NCBI GenBank assembly: GCA_900466575.1
Contig: UBMP01000016.1
Location: forward strand, 310,001-374,000
DNA from: Hyphomicrobiales bacterium
GTDB taxonomy: Bacteria > Pseudomonadota > Alphaproteobacteria > Rhizobiales > Rhizobiaceae
Direction: 5' to 3'
Length of the DNA stretch: 64,000 bases
Shown: positions 17,333 through 25,307 of the stretch, piece after piece
Layout: every line of letters starts with the position of its first letter
Position numbering within the stretch: position 1 is the first letter of the stretch
Translations under genes and position numbers: made by a program
Notes under the pieces: model-generated
What the model was told of the DNA's origin: nothing
The model's database searches: none
Seen by the model: only the letters and a program-made list of their open reading frames with translations

Positions 17333-17961
17333 CAGTATTCCACGCCCTTCTGCGCCTTGATGCCCGAACGGAACGGATGCTTCACAAGCTCCATCTCCGT
17401 CACGAGATCGGCAATCTCGATCAGTTCCTCATGCGCATTGCGCCCTGTCAGCACGACATGCGTCATATGCGGCTTCTCGCTCTTCAGGAACTCGACGACC
17501 TCATGGATATCGATATAGTCGTAGCGGATCGCGATGTTGATTTCGTCGAGCAGTACCATGGACTTCTCGCCGGACGCGATTAGCTCCTTCGCCTTCGCCC
17601 AGGCGGCCTGGGCTGCCGCCACATCCCGCGCACGATCCTGCGTCTCCCAGGTAAAGCCCTCGCCCATCGTGTGGAATTCGCAAAGGTCGGAGAAGCGCGC
17701 GAGGATCAGGTCCCGCTCGCCCGTGGACATTCCGCCCTTGATGAACTGCACAACGGCAGACGGCATGCCATGCGCGATGTGCCGGAAGATCATGCCGAAG
17801 GCGGCCGTCGACTTGCCCTTGCCCTTACCGGTATGAACGACGATCAGGCCCTTCTCGTCGGTCTTCGTCGCCATGATCTTGTCGCGCGCGGCCTTCTTCT
17901 TCGCCATCTTCTCGGCGTGACGCGCATCGTCCTTTGGGGCGGTCTCTTCGGCTTCAGTCAT
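17332..17961 (-). CDS. cobO: Corrinoid adenosyltransferase CobO
   Basis: CobO (CobA/BtuR type) transfers the adenosyl group of ATP to Co(I) of corrinoids, making the Co-C bond. The 209-aa product has a basic leader (1-35), the P-loop HTGKGKGKST (43-52) in the reversed ATP-binding mode typical of this family, and the VLLDEINIAIRYDYI Walker-B segment. It is followed directly by the EamA gene. vapBC lies divergently upstream. Confidence 0.96.
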   Translation of the reverse strand: MTEAEETAPKDDARHAEKMAKKKAARDKIMATKTDEKGLIVVHTGKGKGKSTAAFGMIFRHIAHGMPSAVVQFIKGGMSTGERDLILARFSDLCEFHTMGEGFTWETQDRARDVAAAQAAWAKAKELIASGEKSMVLLDEINIAIRYDYIDIHEVVEFLKSEKPHMTHVVLTGRNAHEELIEIADLVTEMELVKHPFRSGIKAQKGVEY

Positions 17962-18019
17962 TGGCTTGTTCCTCGGTTTGCGCTATTCTTACATTTCTCG
18001 ATCGATAGGGATACGTAAA

Positions 18020-18232
18020 ATGAGCGATACGGCGACGCTCTCGTCCAAGTTCCAGATTTCCGTGCCGAAGGCGGTGCGGGAAAAGGAAGACTGGCAGCCG
18101 GGCCAGAAATTCGCCTTCGTGCCAAGCGACGGCGGCTATGTGCTCGTGCCGGTTCCCTCTGCCGCCGATCTTCGAGGACTTGCCCGTCAAGCAGACACTG
18201 GAAACGTCCGCGACCGGAATGACCGTGTCTGA
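18020..18232 (+). CDS. vapB: VapB/AbrB-type antitoxin
   Basis: This 70-aa protein has an AbrB/MazE swapped-hairpin DNA-binding domain (ATLSSKFQISVPKAVRE at residues 5-21, followed by the GQKFAFVP strand). Its C-terminal tail (ADTGNVRDRNDRV) would wrap the toxin. The ATG at 18020 is the first start after which the fold begins; the frame is open 18 codons upstream without homology. Its stop overlaps the toxin start (TGATG). It should repress its own operon and neutralise VapC. Confidence 0.85.
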   Translation: MSDTATLSSKFQISVPKAVREKEDWQPGQKFAFVPSDGGYVLVPVPSAADLRGLARQADTGNVRDRNDRV

Positions 18233-18606
18233 TGCGCGTCATAGACTCCTCCGTCTGGATCGAAATCCTCGCCGATGGGTCCAGTGCCGTTCGCCTACTT
18301 GCGGAAATCCCCGCACCACAAGAAATCGTCATGCCCTCCATTATCGAGCTCGAGCTCGCCAAATGGATTGCCCGCGAGGCGGACACCGCGACGCTGCGTA
18401 AGTTCCTCGCCTTCTCAAGCCAGTGCATCGCTGCCCCTCTCGATACCAATCGCGCACTCATGGCCGCCGATGTTCATCGCGACCTGAAACTCGCGACCGC
18501 CGACGCCATCGTCTATGCCGCAGCGCTCGAATTTAACGCCGAACTTGTCACCTGCGACCGGCACTTTGAGAGCTTGCCGCATGTGATCTATATCCCGAAC
18601 AAATAG
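18232..18606 (+). CDS. vapC: VapC-type PIN-domain ribonuclease toxin
   Basis: This 124-aa PIN domain keeps the acidic active-site residues: D5 (VIDSSVWIE), E39 or E41 (SIIELELAKW), D91 (LATADAIVYA) and D109 (VTCDRHF). VapC toxins cleave initiator tRNA or rRNA when freed from VapB. The gene follows vapB with one base of overlap and ends two bases before the cobN stop, facing it tail to tail. The pair sits between cobO and cobN. Confidence 0.9.
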   Translation: MRVIDSSVWIEILADGSSAVRLLAEIPAPQEIVMPSIIELELAKWIAREADTATLRKFLAFSSQCIAAPLDTNRALMAADVHRDLKLATADAIVYAAALEFNAELVTCDRHFESLPHVIYIPNK

Positions 18607-18608
18607 CA

Positions 18609-21600
18609 TCACGCGCCACCGACCAAGCGCTCCAGCTCGAACCGCGCCGAATTCGACCGCGCCTCCCAGAGCCCCCGGTCCAGCGCCTCGATGAAACGCT
18701 CCGCCAGTTCCTTCAGCGCCGCCGCGTTCTTCTCAGCCATGAAGTCGCGCACCGCCTCGTCCGCGATAAAGGCCTGATAGGCAGCCTCGAAATGGTGGCT
18801 CTTCACCGCGCCCGTGGTCGCGGAAAAGGCAAACATGTAATCCACCGTCGCGGTGATCTCGAACGCACCCTTGTAACCGTGGCGCATGACGCCGGCGATC
18901 CATTTGGGGTTGACGACGCGGCCGCGCACGACGCGGGAAATCTCCTCCTCCAGCGAGCGGATCACCGGCTTTTCCGGCCGCGAATGGTCGTTGTGATAGA
19001 TCGCCGGTTGGCTTCCCTTCAGATGCTCCACCGCCGCCGAGATGCCCCCCTCGAACTGGTAGTAGTCATCCGAATCGAGCAGGTCGTGCTCGCGATTGTC
19101 CTGGTTCTGGATGACCGCCTCGACGCTCGAAAGCCGCGTCTCGAACAGCGCCCGTTCCGCCGCGCCCTCTTCACCAGCGCCATAGGCATACGAGCCCCAG
19201 ACGAGATAGCTTTCCGCCAGATCGGCACGCCGGTCCCAGCCCTTCTCGTCGATCAGCGCCTGTAGTCCCGCACCATAAGCGCCGGGCTTCGAACCGAAAA
19301 CGCGGAAACCAGCCTTGCGCACTGCCTCCGCCTCGTTGAGACCGGATGCCGTGAGTGCTAGCCGCTCGGCCCGCATCCGTGCCGCCACGGGGTTGTCGGC
19401 CTCATCTTCCTCCAGCGCCCCCACGGCCCGCACGGCCTTGTCGAACAGCGCGATCTGTTCGGGAAACGCATCGCGGAAAAAGCCGGAAATGCGCAAGGTG
19501 ACATCCACGCGCGGTCGCCCAAGCTGCGCAACGGGAACAACTTCGTACCCCGTCACCCGCAGCGACGCCGTATCCCAAATGGGCTTCACGCCGATCAGCG
19601 CCAGAGCCTGCGCGATATCGTCACCGCCGGTCCGCATGTTCGACGTGCCCCAGGCGGTCAACGCAAAGCTCTTCGGCCAGTCGCCGTGATCCTGCACATA
19701 ACGCGTGACCAGCAGCTCCGCCGATTTGCGCCCCAGCTCCCAGGCCGTCTGCGTCGGCACCGCACGGCTGTCGACAGAATAGAAATTCCGCCCTGTCGCT
19801 AGCACATCCGGCCGCCCCCGCGTCGGCGCGCCGGACGGACCGGGGGCGACGAAGCGGCCTTCGAGGCCTGTCAGCAGGCCACGGATTTCGGCCGGGCCGC
19901 AGGCGATGACGGAGGGCTTCAGGCGGGCTTCAATCTCGTTGAGAACTGCACGGGTGGCCTCCCATTCTTCAGGGCAGGCCTGTTCGCCGGAGACCAGCTG
20001 CGCGGCGAGAATCTCGATGCGCTCGACCGTGTCGCCATTCGTGCGCCACGGGTCGGATGAAAGATCCGCGAGGATGGCAGGCTTTGGACCGGTCCAGAGG
20101 TCGAACATGACGCAATCAAGTGGGTCGAAAACGCCCACGGTCACTCTCCCCCCTTGAGGGGGAGATGTCCCGTCAGGGACAGAGGGGGGTGCCGCGCCGT
20201 TCTGCCGTGAGTTACCCCCCTCTGTCGGCTTCGCCGACATCTCCCCCTCAAGGGGGGAGAATGAGAGAGCGTCCGCCGCAATCGCGCGCTGCAAGCTGGC
20301 ATTGCCGCCCTCGCCCAGCCCACGCGGCACACGCGCCAGCGCGACGCAAAGATCGGTCAGCAACCGCCCCTCCGGCGCAACGCCGAAGACATGCAGTCCA
20401 TCGCGGATCTGCATTTCCTTCAGATCGCAGAGCCAGGCATCGAGCTTCGTCAGCGCCGCATCTGCATCGTCCGCCTTGGCGATTCCTGCATCGTGGTCGA
20501 GCCCGAGATCGGCAACCAGATCGAGGATTTTTTTCCTGAGCACGCTCAGCCGTCGCGGATCGCCGCCCGCAGCCTGGTAATATTCATCGACCAGCGCTTC
20601 GAGGTCTTTCAGCGGCCCATAGCTTTCGGCTCGCGTCAGCGGTGGCGTCAGATGGTCGATGATCACGGCAGACGTACGGCGCTTGGCCTGCGTGCCCTCG
20701 CCCGGATCGTTGACGATAAAGGGATAAAGCTGCGGCAGCGGCCCGAACACGGCTTCCGGATAGCAGGTCTCCGACAGCGCCAGCGCCTTACCGGGCAGCC
20801 ATTCGAGATTGCCGTGCTTGCCCATATGGACCATGGCATCCGCCCCGAACGTCTCGCGCAGCCACGCATAGAAGGCGAAATAGCCATGCGGCGGCACGAG
20901 GTCCGGCGAATGATAGGTCTCCTTCGGATCGATATTGTAGCCGCGCGCCGGCTGAATGCCGATCGCCACGTCACCAAGTCGGGACAATGGCAGCGCAAAG
21001 ACCTCGCCGACGACATAAGGGTCGCGCTCCGGCGCCCCCCATCTCGCCGTCACCGCATCTTGAATCGCTTTGGGAAGTTTCACGAAGAAGGCCTTGTAGT
21101 GACTCAAGGAAAGCGTCTCGCGAATTTCGCGCCCGTCATTGCCGGCATTCGTCGGCCCGGCCATCAGGAAATCCATCAGCGCATCGCCATCGGCCGGCAC
21201 ATCCTTGACCGGATAGTCCGCCGCCGCCATCGCCTTCAGAACCTCGACCGTGCCGGCCGGCGTATCGAGACCCACGCCATTGCCGAGCCGCCCGTCGCGG
21301 TTCGGATAGTTTGCGAGCACAATGGCCACCCGGCGCTCGGCAGGCATCTTCCGCCGCAGCCGCACCCAGTTGGCCGCGAGGTCCGCCACGAAACCGACGC
21401 GCCCCGGCTCCGGCACATGCGACACGATATTGGCCTGAACCCGCTCGTCAAACCGCGCCGCCGCCTTGAACGACACGGCCCGCGTCATCACCCGGCCGTC
21501 CGTCTCGGTCAGCGACACATGCATGGCGAGATCGCGCGCCGATAGCCCTTGCGGCGAAGCCTCCCACGCCTCCCTCGACGACGAGGAAAACACCGCCTGA

Positions 21601-22655
21601 AGCACCACTGCCCCACCCTCGTCCAGCACGCCGGGGCGATATTCAGCGCCCGGCGGCGAGACGGCAAAGCCGGTCGCATTGATCACCACATCGGGCCTGG
21701 CCTCGGCAAAGACATGACGCACCGTCTCCTGGCTCACGGCATCCTTGAGGCTCGAGACGAAGATGGGCAGCGCCTTGAGACCGCGCGCTGTGAGCGCCTC
21801 AACGAGAGCCGCGACCGGCGCGATCTCGCCCGATTGCACCAGCGCCCGATAAAAGCAGATCGCAACAGTCCCGCCACCACCCACTCTCCCCCCTTGAGGG
21901 GGAGATGTGGGCGAAGCCGACAGAGAGGGGGGATCCTCGGCAGAGCGAGGCGTTACCCCCCTCTGTCGCTGCCGGGACATCTCCCCCTCAAGGGGGGAGA
22001 GTGAAGCGTCGTCGTCGCCAGCCGACCCCTCGCCCGGCGCTGTCGCGCCACCCTCTCCCCAAGGGGAGAGGAGGCCCGCATCCGACCGCCACGCCTCAAG
22101 CCCGACCACACCCTGCCCTGGCCACCAGATCCCCGCCTTCAAAAGCGGCGTCGCAGGCGCGGGCCGATCCGCGTCGGCGAGCATGGAGGCGCAATAATCG
22201 AGAAACCCGCGCGCATTCGCATCCCCACCCTCGACGAGATAGGAATGCAGCGCCTCGTAATCGCCGCGCAAAACGTTTGAATAGCCCACAAGCGCTGGGT
22301 CCGGCCGATCATCGCCCGGAAGCACCGCAATCAAGGTTCCCGACCTACTGGCGGCCGCATGAAAAGCCTCAAGCAGATATTGAAAATATCCCGCCCCGCC
22401 GAGCGCCCGGACGACGACAAGCTTCGCATGTCTCAGCGTCCGCTCGACATAAGTATCGACAGACATCGGATGTTTCAGGCTCATCAGGCTCGCCAGCCTC
22501 AGCGAAGGCCCGCCCCAGCCTTCCGCCGCAGCAGCCACCGCCGCAAGCTCGGTATCCGCTGCCGACATAAACAGGATGTCCCCCGGCGACTGCCCGAGAT
22601 CAACCGCCTCGCCGCCATCGGCAATGGAACCCTTTTGTGCGAGAAGAAGATGCAT
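18609..22655 (-). CDS. cobN: Aerobic cobaltochelatase subunit CobN
   Basis: CobN is the large subunit that binds hydrogenobyrinic acid a,c-diamide and inserts Co2+ together with the CobS/CobT AAA+ motor, whose genes are not in this window. The product is 1348 aa, about 80 longer than I expect for the family. The excess is accounted for by two in-frame 120-bp palindromic elements, giving residues about 219-258 and 799-838 (SPLEGEM ... PPQGGR). A single arm nearby encodes LLSPWGEGG. Outside these the CobN/magnesium chelatase H-type segments are intact, for example MVHMGKHGNLEWLPGKALALS and the ending GLWEARSNSARFELERL. It follows higBA in the operon. Confidence 0.95.
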   Translation of the reverse strand: MHLLLAQKGSIADGGEAVDLGQSPGDILFMSAADTELAAVAAAAEGWGGPSLRLASLMSLKHPMSVDTYVERTLRHAKLVVVRALGGAGYFQYLLEAFHAAASRSGTLIAVLPGDDRPDPALVGYSNVLRGDYEALHSYLVEGGDANARGFLDYCASMLADADRPAPATPLLKAGIWWPGQGVVGLEAWRSDAGLLSPWGEGGATAPGEGSAGDDDASLSPLEGEMSRQRQRGVTPRSAEDPPSLSASPTSPPQGGRVGGGGTVAICFYRALVQSGEIAPVAALVEALTARGLKALPIFVSSLKDAVSQETVRHVFAEARPDVVINATGFAVSPPGAEYRPGVLDEGGAVVLQAVFSSSSREAWEASPQGLSARDLAMHVSLTETDGRVMTRAVSFKAAARFDERVQANIVSHVPEPGRVGFVADLAANWVRLRRKMPAERRVAIVLANYPNRDGRLGNGVGLDTPAGTVEVLKAMAAADYPVKDVPADGDALMDFLMAGPTNAGNDGREIRETLSLSHYKAFFVKLPKAIQDAVTARWGAPERDPYVVGEVFALPLSRLGDVAIGIQPARGYNIDPKETYHSPDLVPPHGYFAFYAWLRETFGADAMVHMGKHGNLEWLPGKALALSETCYPEAVFGPLPQLYPFIVNDPGEGTQAKRRTSAVIIDHLTPPLTRAESYGPLKDLEALVDEYYQAAGGDPRRLSVLRKKILDLVADLGLDHDAGIAKADDADAALTKLDAWLCDLKEMQIRDGLHVFGVAPEGRLLTDLCVALARVPRGLGEGGNASLQRAIAADALSFSPLEGEMSAKPTEGGNSRQNGAAPPSVPDGTSPPQGGRVTVGVFDPLDCVMFDLWTGPKPAILADLSSDPWRTNGDTVERIEILAAQLVSGEQACPEEWEATRAVLNEIEARLKPSVIACGPAEIRGLLTGLEGRFVAPGPSGAPTRGRPDVLATGRNFYSVDSRAVPTQTAWELGRKSAELLVTRYVQDHGDWPKSFALTAWGTSNMRTGGDDIAQALALIGVKPIWDTASLRVTGYEVVPVAQLGRPRVDVTLRISGFFRDAFPEQIALFDKAVRAVGALEEDEADNPVAARMRAERLALTASGLNEAEAVRKAGFRVFGSKPGAYGAGLQALIDEKGWDRRADLAESYLVWGSYAYGAGEEGAAERALFETRLSSVEAVIQNQDNREHDLLDSDDYYQFEGGISAAVEHLKGSQPAIYHNDHSRPEKPVIRSLEEEISRVVRGRVVNPKWIAGVMRHGYKGAFEITATVDYMFAFSATTGAVKSHHFEAAYQAFIADEAVRDFMAEKNAAALKELAERFIEALDRGLWEARSNSARFELERLVGGA
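20143..20262. repeat. REPIN-like palindromic element in cobN (copy near the 3' half)
   Basis: This unit is exactly 120 bp, with 25-bp terminal inverted repeats that differ at one position. The arm is the same CTCTCCCCCCTTGAGGGG palindrome as the cbiG-cobJ copy, again with inner AGAGGGGGGT / TTACCCCCCTCT segments. It reads through in the cobN frame without stops and adds 40 codons (about 799-838). Confidence 0.9.
21883..22002. repeat. REPIN-like palindromic element in cobN (copy near the 5' end)
   Basis: This 120-bp unit has perfect 25-bp terminal inverted repeats, in the same frame and orientation as the copy at 20143. It encodes about residues 219-258 of CobN. Fifty bases upstream in the gene (22052-22071) lies a lone arm of the second subfamily, CCTCTCCCC-AA-GGGGAGAGG, also in frame. 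Confidence 0.9.
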
Positions 22656-22665
22656 CGTGGCGCGA

Positions 22666-22977
22666 TCAAGCCGCTTCGAGCGGTTCTATGGCGGCAATGA
22701 CGTCCGCCTTTTCAGCACGCGCCACGGCAAGCTCATAACCGACCTGCATGTTCATCCAGAAATCGGGCGTGGTCCGGAAGAAGCGCGCAAGGCGCAGGGC
22801 CGTATCGGTCGTGATCCCTGTTTCTTCGGCCACGATCCGCTCGATGCGCGTACGCGGCACCTGCAGGCGGCGCGCCAACGCCCCGGCGCTCATGTTCAAC
22901 GGCAGCAGATATTCCTCCCGAAGGATTTCACCGGGATGGATCGCAGGCAGATTGAGATCGTCCAGAACCTTCGTCAT
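22666..22977 (-). CDS. higA: HigA-family antitoxin
   Basis: This 103-aa Xre-type helix-turn-helix antitoxin has the signature HPGEILREEYLLPLNMSAGALARRLQVPRTRIERIV (14-48) and the closing D-F-W-M-N-M-Q segment typical of the VapI/HigA group. It should bind HigB and repress the operon through the palindrome at 23279-23303. It follows higB by five bases and ends ten bases before cobN, so it lies inside the cobW-cobN transcription unit. Confidence 0.92.
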   Translation of the reverse strand: MTKVLDDLNLPAIHPGEILREEYLLPLNMSAGALARRLQVPRTRIERIVAEETGITTDTALRLARFFRTTPDFWMNMQVGYELAVARAEKADVIAAIEPLEAA

Positions 22978-22982
22978 TGCAC

Positions 22983-23270
22983 CTAACCTTTGTGATAGTC
23001 CACGATCTCGACCTGAGCCGGTCCCGCATCAGTCCAGACGAAACAAATTCGCCATTGATCGTTGATCCGCATCGACCACTGGCCAGCCCGATTTCCCTTC
23101 AGCTTCTCCAGACGGTTGCCCGGTGGGGAGCGCAGATCTTCGAGAACCCGCGCGAACTGAAGCAATGCGAACTTGCGCTGGGCAACGCGAAAGAGGTCGG
23201 GCGGAAAGCCTTTCGGCAACCTGCCCTTTGCAACGCCCTCAGCAAAGTCACCATTCACAGAAACGATCAT
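22983..23270 (-). CDS. higB: HigB-type mRNA interferase toxin
   Basis: This 95-aa RelE-superfamily toxin cleaves mRNA on the ribosome in characterised relatives. The C-terminal half is diagnostic: L-x-x-P-P-G-N-R-L-E-K-L-K-G-N-R-A-G-Q-(W)-S-x-R-I-N-D-Q-W-R-I-C-F-x-W, then V-E-I-V-D-Y-H. Toxin-before-antitoxin order is normal for higBA. The start lies just nine bases from the palindromic operator, so the transcript leader is very short. Confidence 0.92.
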   Translation of the reverse strand: MIVSVNGDFAEGVAKGRLPKGFPPDLFRVAQRKFALLQFARVLEDLRSPPGNRLEKLKGNRAGQWSMRINDQWRICFVWTDAGPAQVEIVDYHKG

Positions 23271-23278
23271 AGAGCATG

Positions 23279-23303
23279 ATTTGTATCATTAAATGATACA
23301 AAT
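23279..23303. promoter_or_regulatory. Perfect palindrome, probable higBA operator
   Basis: Two 12-bp arms (ATTTGTATCATT and its complement) flank a single A. It lies directly upstream of higB and three to five bases from the cobW stop region, so it can autoregulate higBA inside the larger operon. Assignment to HigA is inferred from position. Confidence 0.8.
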
Positions 23304-23308
23304 GTCCA

Positions 23309-24355
23309 TCAAATCCCCTTGATCGCCGCGATGATCGCGGCATCGTCGATTTCGTCATGCAGTCCGATCACCACGAGCTTCGTCGCCCGTGTCTCACCCG
23401 GCTTCCACGGCCGGTCGAAATAGGTCTCGATGCGGTTGCCAACGGCCTGGATGACGAGGCGCATGGGCTTGCCGGGGACGTCGGCAAAGCCCTTCAGCCG
23501 CAAAATGTCATGCGTCTCGATGATCCCCTTCAGCGCGTCGGAAAATGCGGCCGGATCAACCAAGGGTCCATAATCCACGACGAAGCTTTCGAACTCGTCG
23601 TGATCGTGATCATGTCCGTCGCCTTCGTGTTCCAGCTCATGATGCGACTTGCGGTTTTCGATATCGTCTTCGGTGCCGACGCCGAGGCCGAGCAGGACCG
23701 AAGCCGGCACATCGCCGCCGCGGCTGACGACCATTTTCGGCTTGCGCGCCGTGGCGTTCGAAACGGCCTCGCGAACTGCGACCAGACCAGCGTCGTCCAG
23801 CAGATCGGCCTTGTTGAGGATGACGAGGTCGGCCGCCGTCAGTTGGTCTTCGAACAGCTCCTCCAGCGGGCTCTCGTGATCAAGCCCCTCGTCCTCGGCG
23901 CGCTGCGCATCGATCGCGTCATGATCGTCGGCAAAGCGACCGGCGGCGACAGCGGCGCTATCGACCACGGTCACGACACCATCGACCGTAACCCGCGTCT
24001 TGATCCCCGGCCAGTTGAAGGCGGCCACCAGCGGCTGCGGCAGTGCCAGACCGGAGGTTTCGATGACAATATGGTCGGGGCGGTTTTCGCGCTCCAGCAG
24101 CTTTTCCATCGTCGGGATGAAATCGTCGGCGACGGTGCAGCAGATGCAGCCATTATTGAGTTCGATGATGTCGTCCTCGGTGCAATTCTCCGCGCCGCAG
24201 CCCTTGAGAACCTCACCATCGACACCGAGATCGCCGAATTCATTGATGATCAGCGCGATCTTCTTGCCGCCGGCATTCGAGAGCAGATTGCGGATCATCG
24301 TCGTCTTGCCCGCGCCCAGAAAGCCCGTGATCACGGTGGCCGGTATCTTCTGCAT
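23309..24355 (-). CDS. cobW: CobW-family metallochaperone GTPase
   Basis: CobW belongs to the COG0523 G3E GTPases and is thought to deliver Co2+ to the CobN chelatase. The 348-aa protein has the P-loop GFLGAGKTT (11-19), the metal-binding CxCC (C70, C72, C73), the NKAD guanine-specificity motif and a His/Asp stretch (HDHDHDE) before the C-terminal domain. The ATG at 24355 is preceded by GAAGGG; a TTG at 24364 overlapping the cobP stop is possible. It is downstream of the riboswitch and cobP. Confidence 0.94.
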   Translation of the reverse strand: MQKIPATVITGFLGAGKTTMIRNLLSNAGGKKIALIINEFGDLGVDGEVLKGCGAENCTEDDIIELNNGCICCTVADDFIPTMEKLLERENRPDHIVIETSGLALPQPLVAAFNWPGIKTRVTVDGVVTVVDSAAVAAGRFADDHDAIDAQRAEDEGLDHESPLEELFEDQLTAADLVILNKADLLDDAGLVAVREAVSNATARKPKMVVSRGGDVPASVLLGLGVGTEDDIENRKSHHELEHEGDGHDHDHDEFESFVVDYGPLVDPAAFSDALKGIIETHDILRLKGFADVPGKPMRLVIQAVGNRIETYFDRPWKPGETRATKLVVIGLHDEIDDAAIIAAIKGI

Positions 24356-24360
24356 TCTCG

Positions 24361-24873
24361 TCAACCCTTCATCTTGAGCGGCAGCCCGGCCGCCACGAAA
24401 AAAACCTCGTCGGCCACGGCCGCTATTTTCTGGTGCAGCCGGCCGGCATGGTCGCGAAACGCGCGCGCCATGGCATTATCCGGCACGATGCCGAGACCAA
24501 CTTCATTGGAAACGATGAAAATGCGCGCCTTTGCGCCAGCAATCGCGGAGGCAAGCCGTTCGAAGGCCTCGTCCATGTCGCGCTCCGCCATCATCAGATT
24601 GGTCACCCACAGCGTCAGGCAATCGATGAGAACCGCATTCTCCTCGAAGTTCAGCGGGGTGAGCGCGCAAGAGAGTTCAATCGGCGCTTCGATAGTCGTC
24701 CAGTCCGGCCCGCGACGGCTCTGGTGCTGGCCGATGCGCTCGCGCATCTCCGCGTCCCAGGCCTGACCGGTGGCAATGTAATGAAGCAGCAGACCGCTTT
24801 CGAGCGCCAGCCGTTCGGCAAGCGCAGACTTGCCTGAGCGGGCGCCGCCAAGGATGAATGTGCTGCGCGTCAT
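24361..24873 (-). CDS. cobP: Adenosylcobinamide kinase / guanylyltransferase CobP
   Basis: CobP (CobU) phosphorylates adenosylcobinamide and activates it with GTP to AdoCbi-GDP for nucleotide-loop assembly. The 170-aa protein has the P-loop GGARSGKS (9-16), the L-L-x-Y-I-A-T-G segment and the conserved [14 protein letters not shown] signature. It is the first gene after the cobalamin riboswitch and overlaps cobW. Confidence 0.96.
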   Translation of the reverse strand: MTRSTFILGGARSGKSALAERLALESGLLLHYIATGQAWDAEMRERIGQHQSRRGPDWTTIEAPIELSCALTPLNFEENAVLIDCLTLWVTNLMMAERDMDEAFERLASAIAGAKARIFIVSNEVGLGIVPDNAMARAFRDHAGRLHQKIAAVADEVFFVAAGLPLKMKG

Positions 24874-24949
24874 CGCGCCGCTCCGGACGGAGCGTGGGAA
24901 ACCTGCGCCAAGACAACCTCCGTGCTGCGAGCGCTTGATCTGAACGGAG

Positions 24950-25262
24950 AATGGCAGGTCTCCTGGCTCACGGCTCCCGGTCGAAACGCTTGCGCGTGAC
25001 CATCGGCGGCCCTCGCCTTCCCGGCATTCGCGCGCATCTTGAGAGGTGGACGATTCGTAGAAAAAGAGGCGTCCGGCCCCGGTTATTCAAGACATGCATG
25101 CCAGTGGCGTTTCGCGCTCTCCGAAGCCCGCACCATTGCGACTTTCGGATTTGCACGACGGGCCGACCTCACCGTTCTACAGTCGCGGGGTCGGCTGCGA
25201 TTGGAAAACCGCGCAGGCGGCTTTCGTCGCATTCCCTCTTCGTCTCCGGTTGCCCGGAGAAA
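24950..25262 (-). promoter_or_regulatory. Cobalamin riboswitch upstream of cobP
   Basis: On the minus strand the region carries the ordered landmarks of an adenosylcobalamin riboswitch. These are GGGAATGCG (25236-25228), CCGCGACTGTAG (about 25189-25177), GCCACTGG (25108-25101), GCCGGGAAGGC (25025-25015) and the B12 box GAGCCAGGAGACCTGCC (ending at 24953). A stable hairpin (TCTCCGG-GCAA-CCGGAGA) sits at the 5' edge. The 79 bases to the cobP start contain a CTCCGT/ACGGAG pair that could form the expression platform. High cobalamin should switch off cobP, cobW and everything read through downstream, including higBA and cobN. Confidence 0.95.
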
Positions 25263-25307
25263 CCATTCAAGTAACGGGAAAAGGGTTAGGCGCGATGGAC
25301 GCACATG

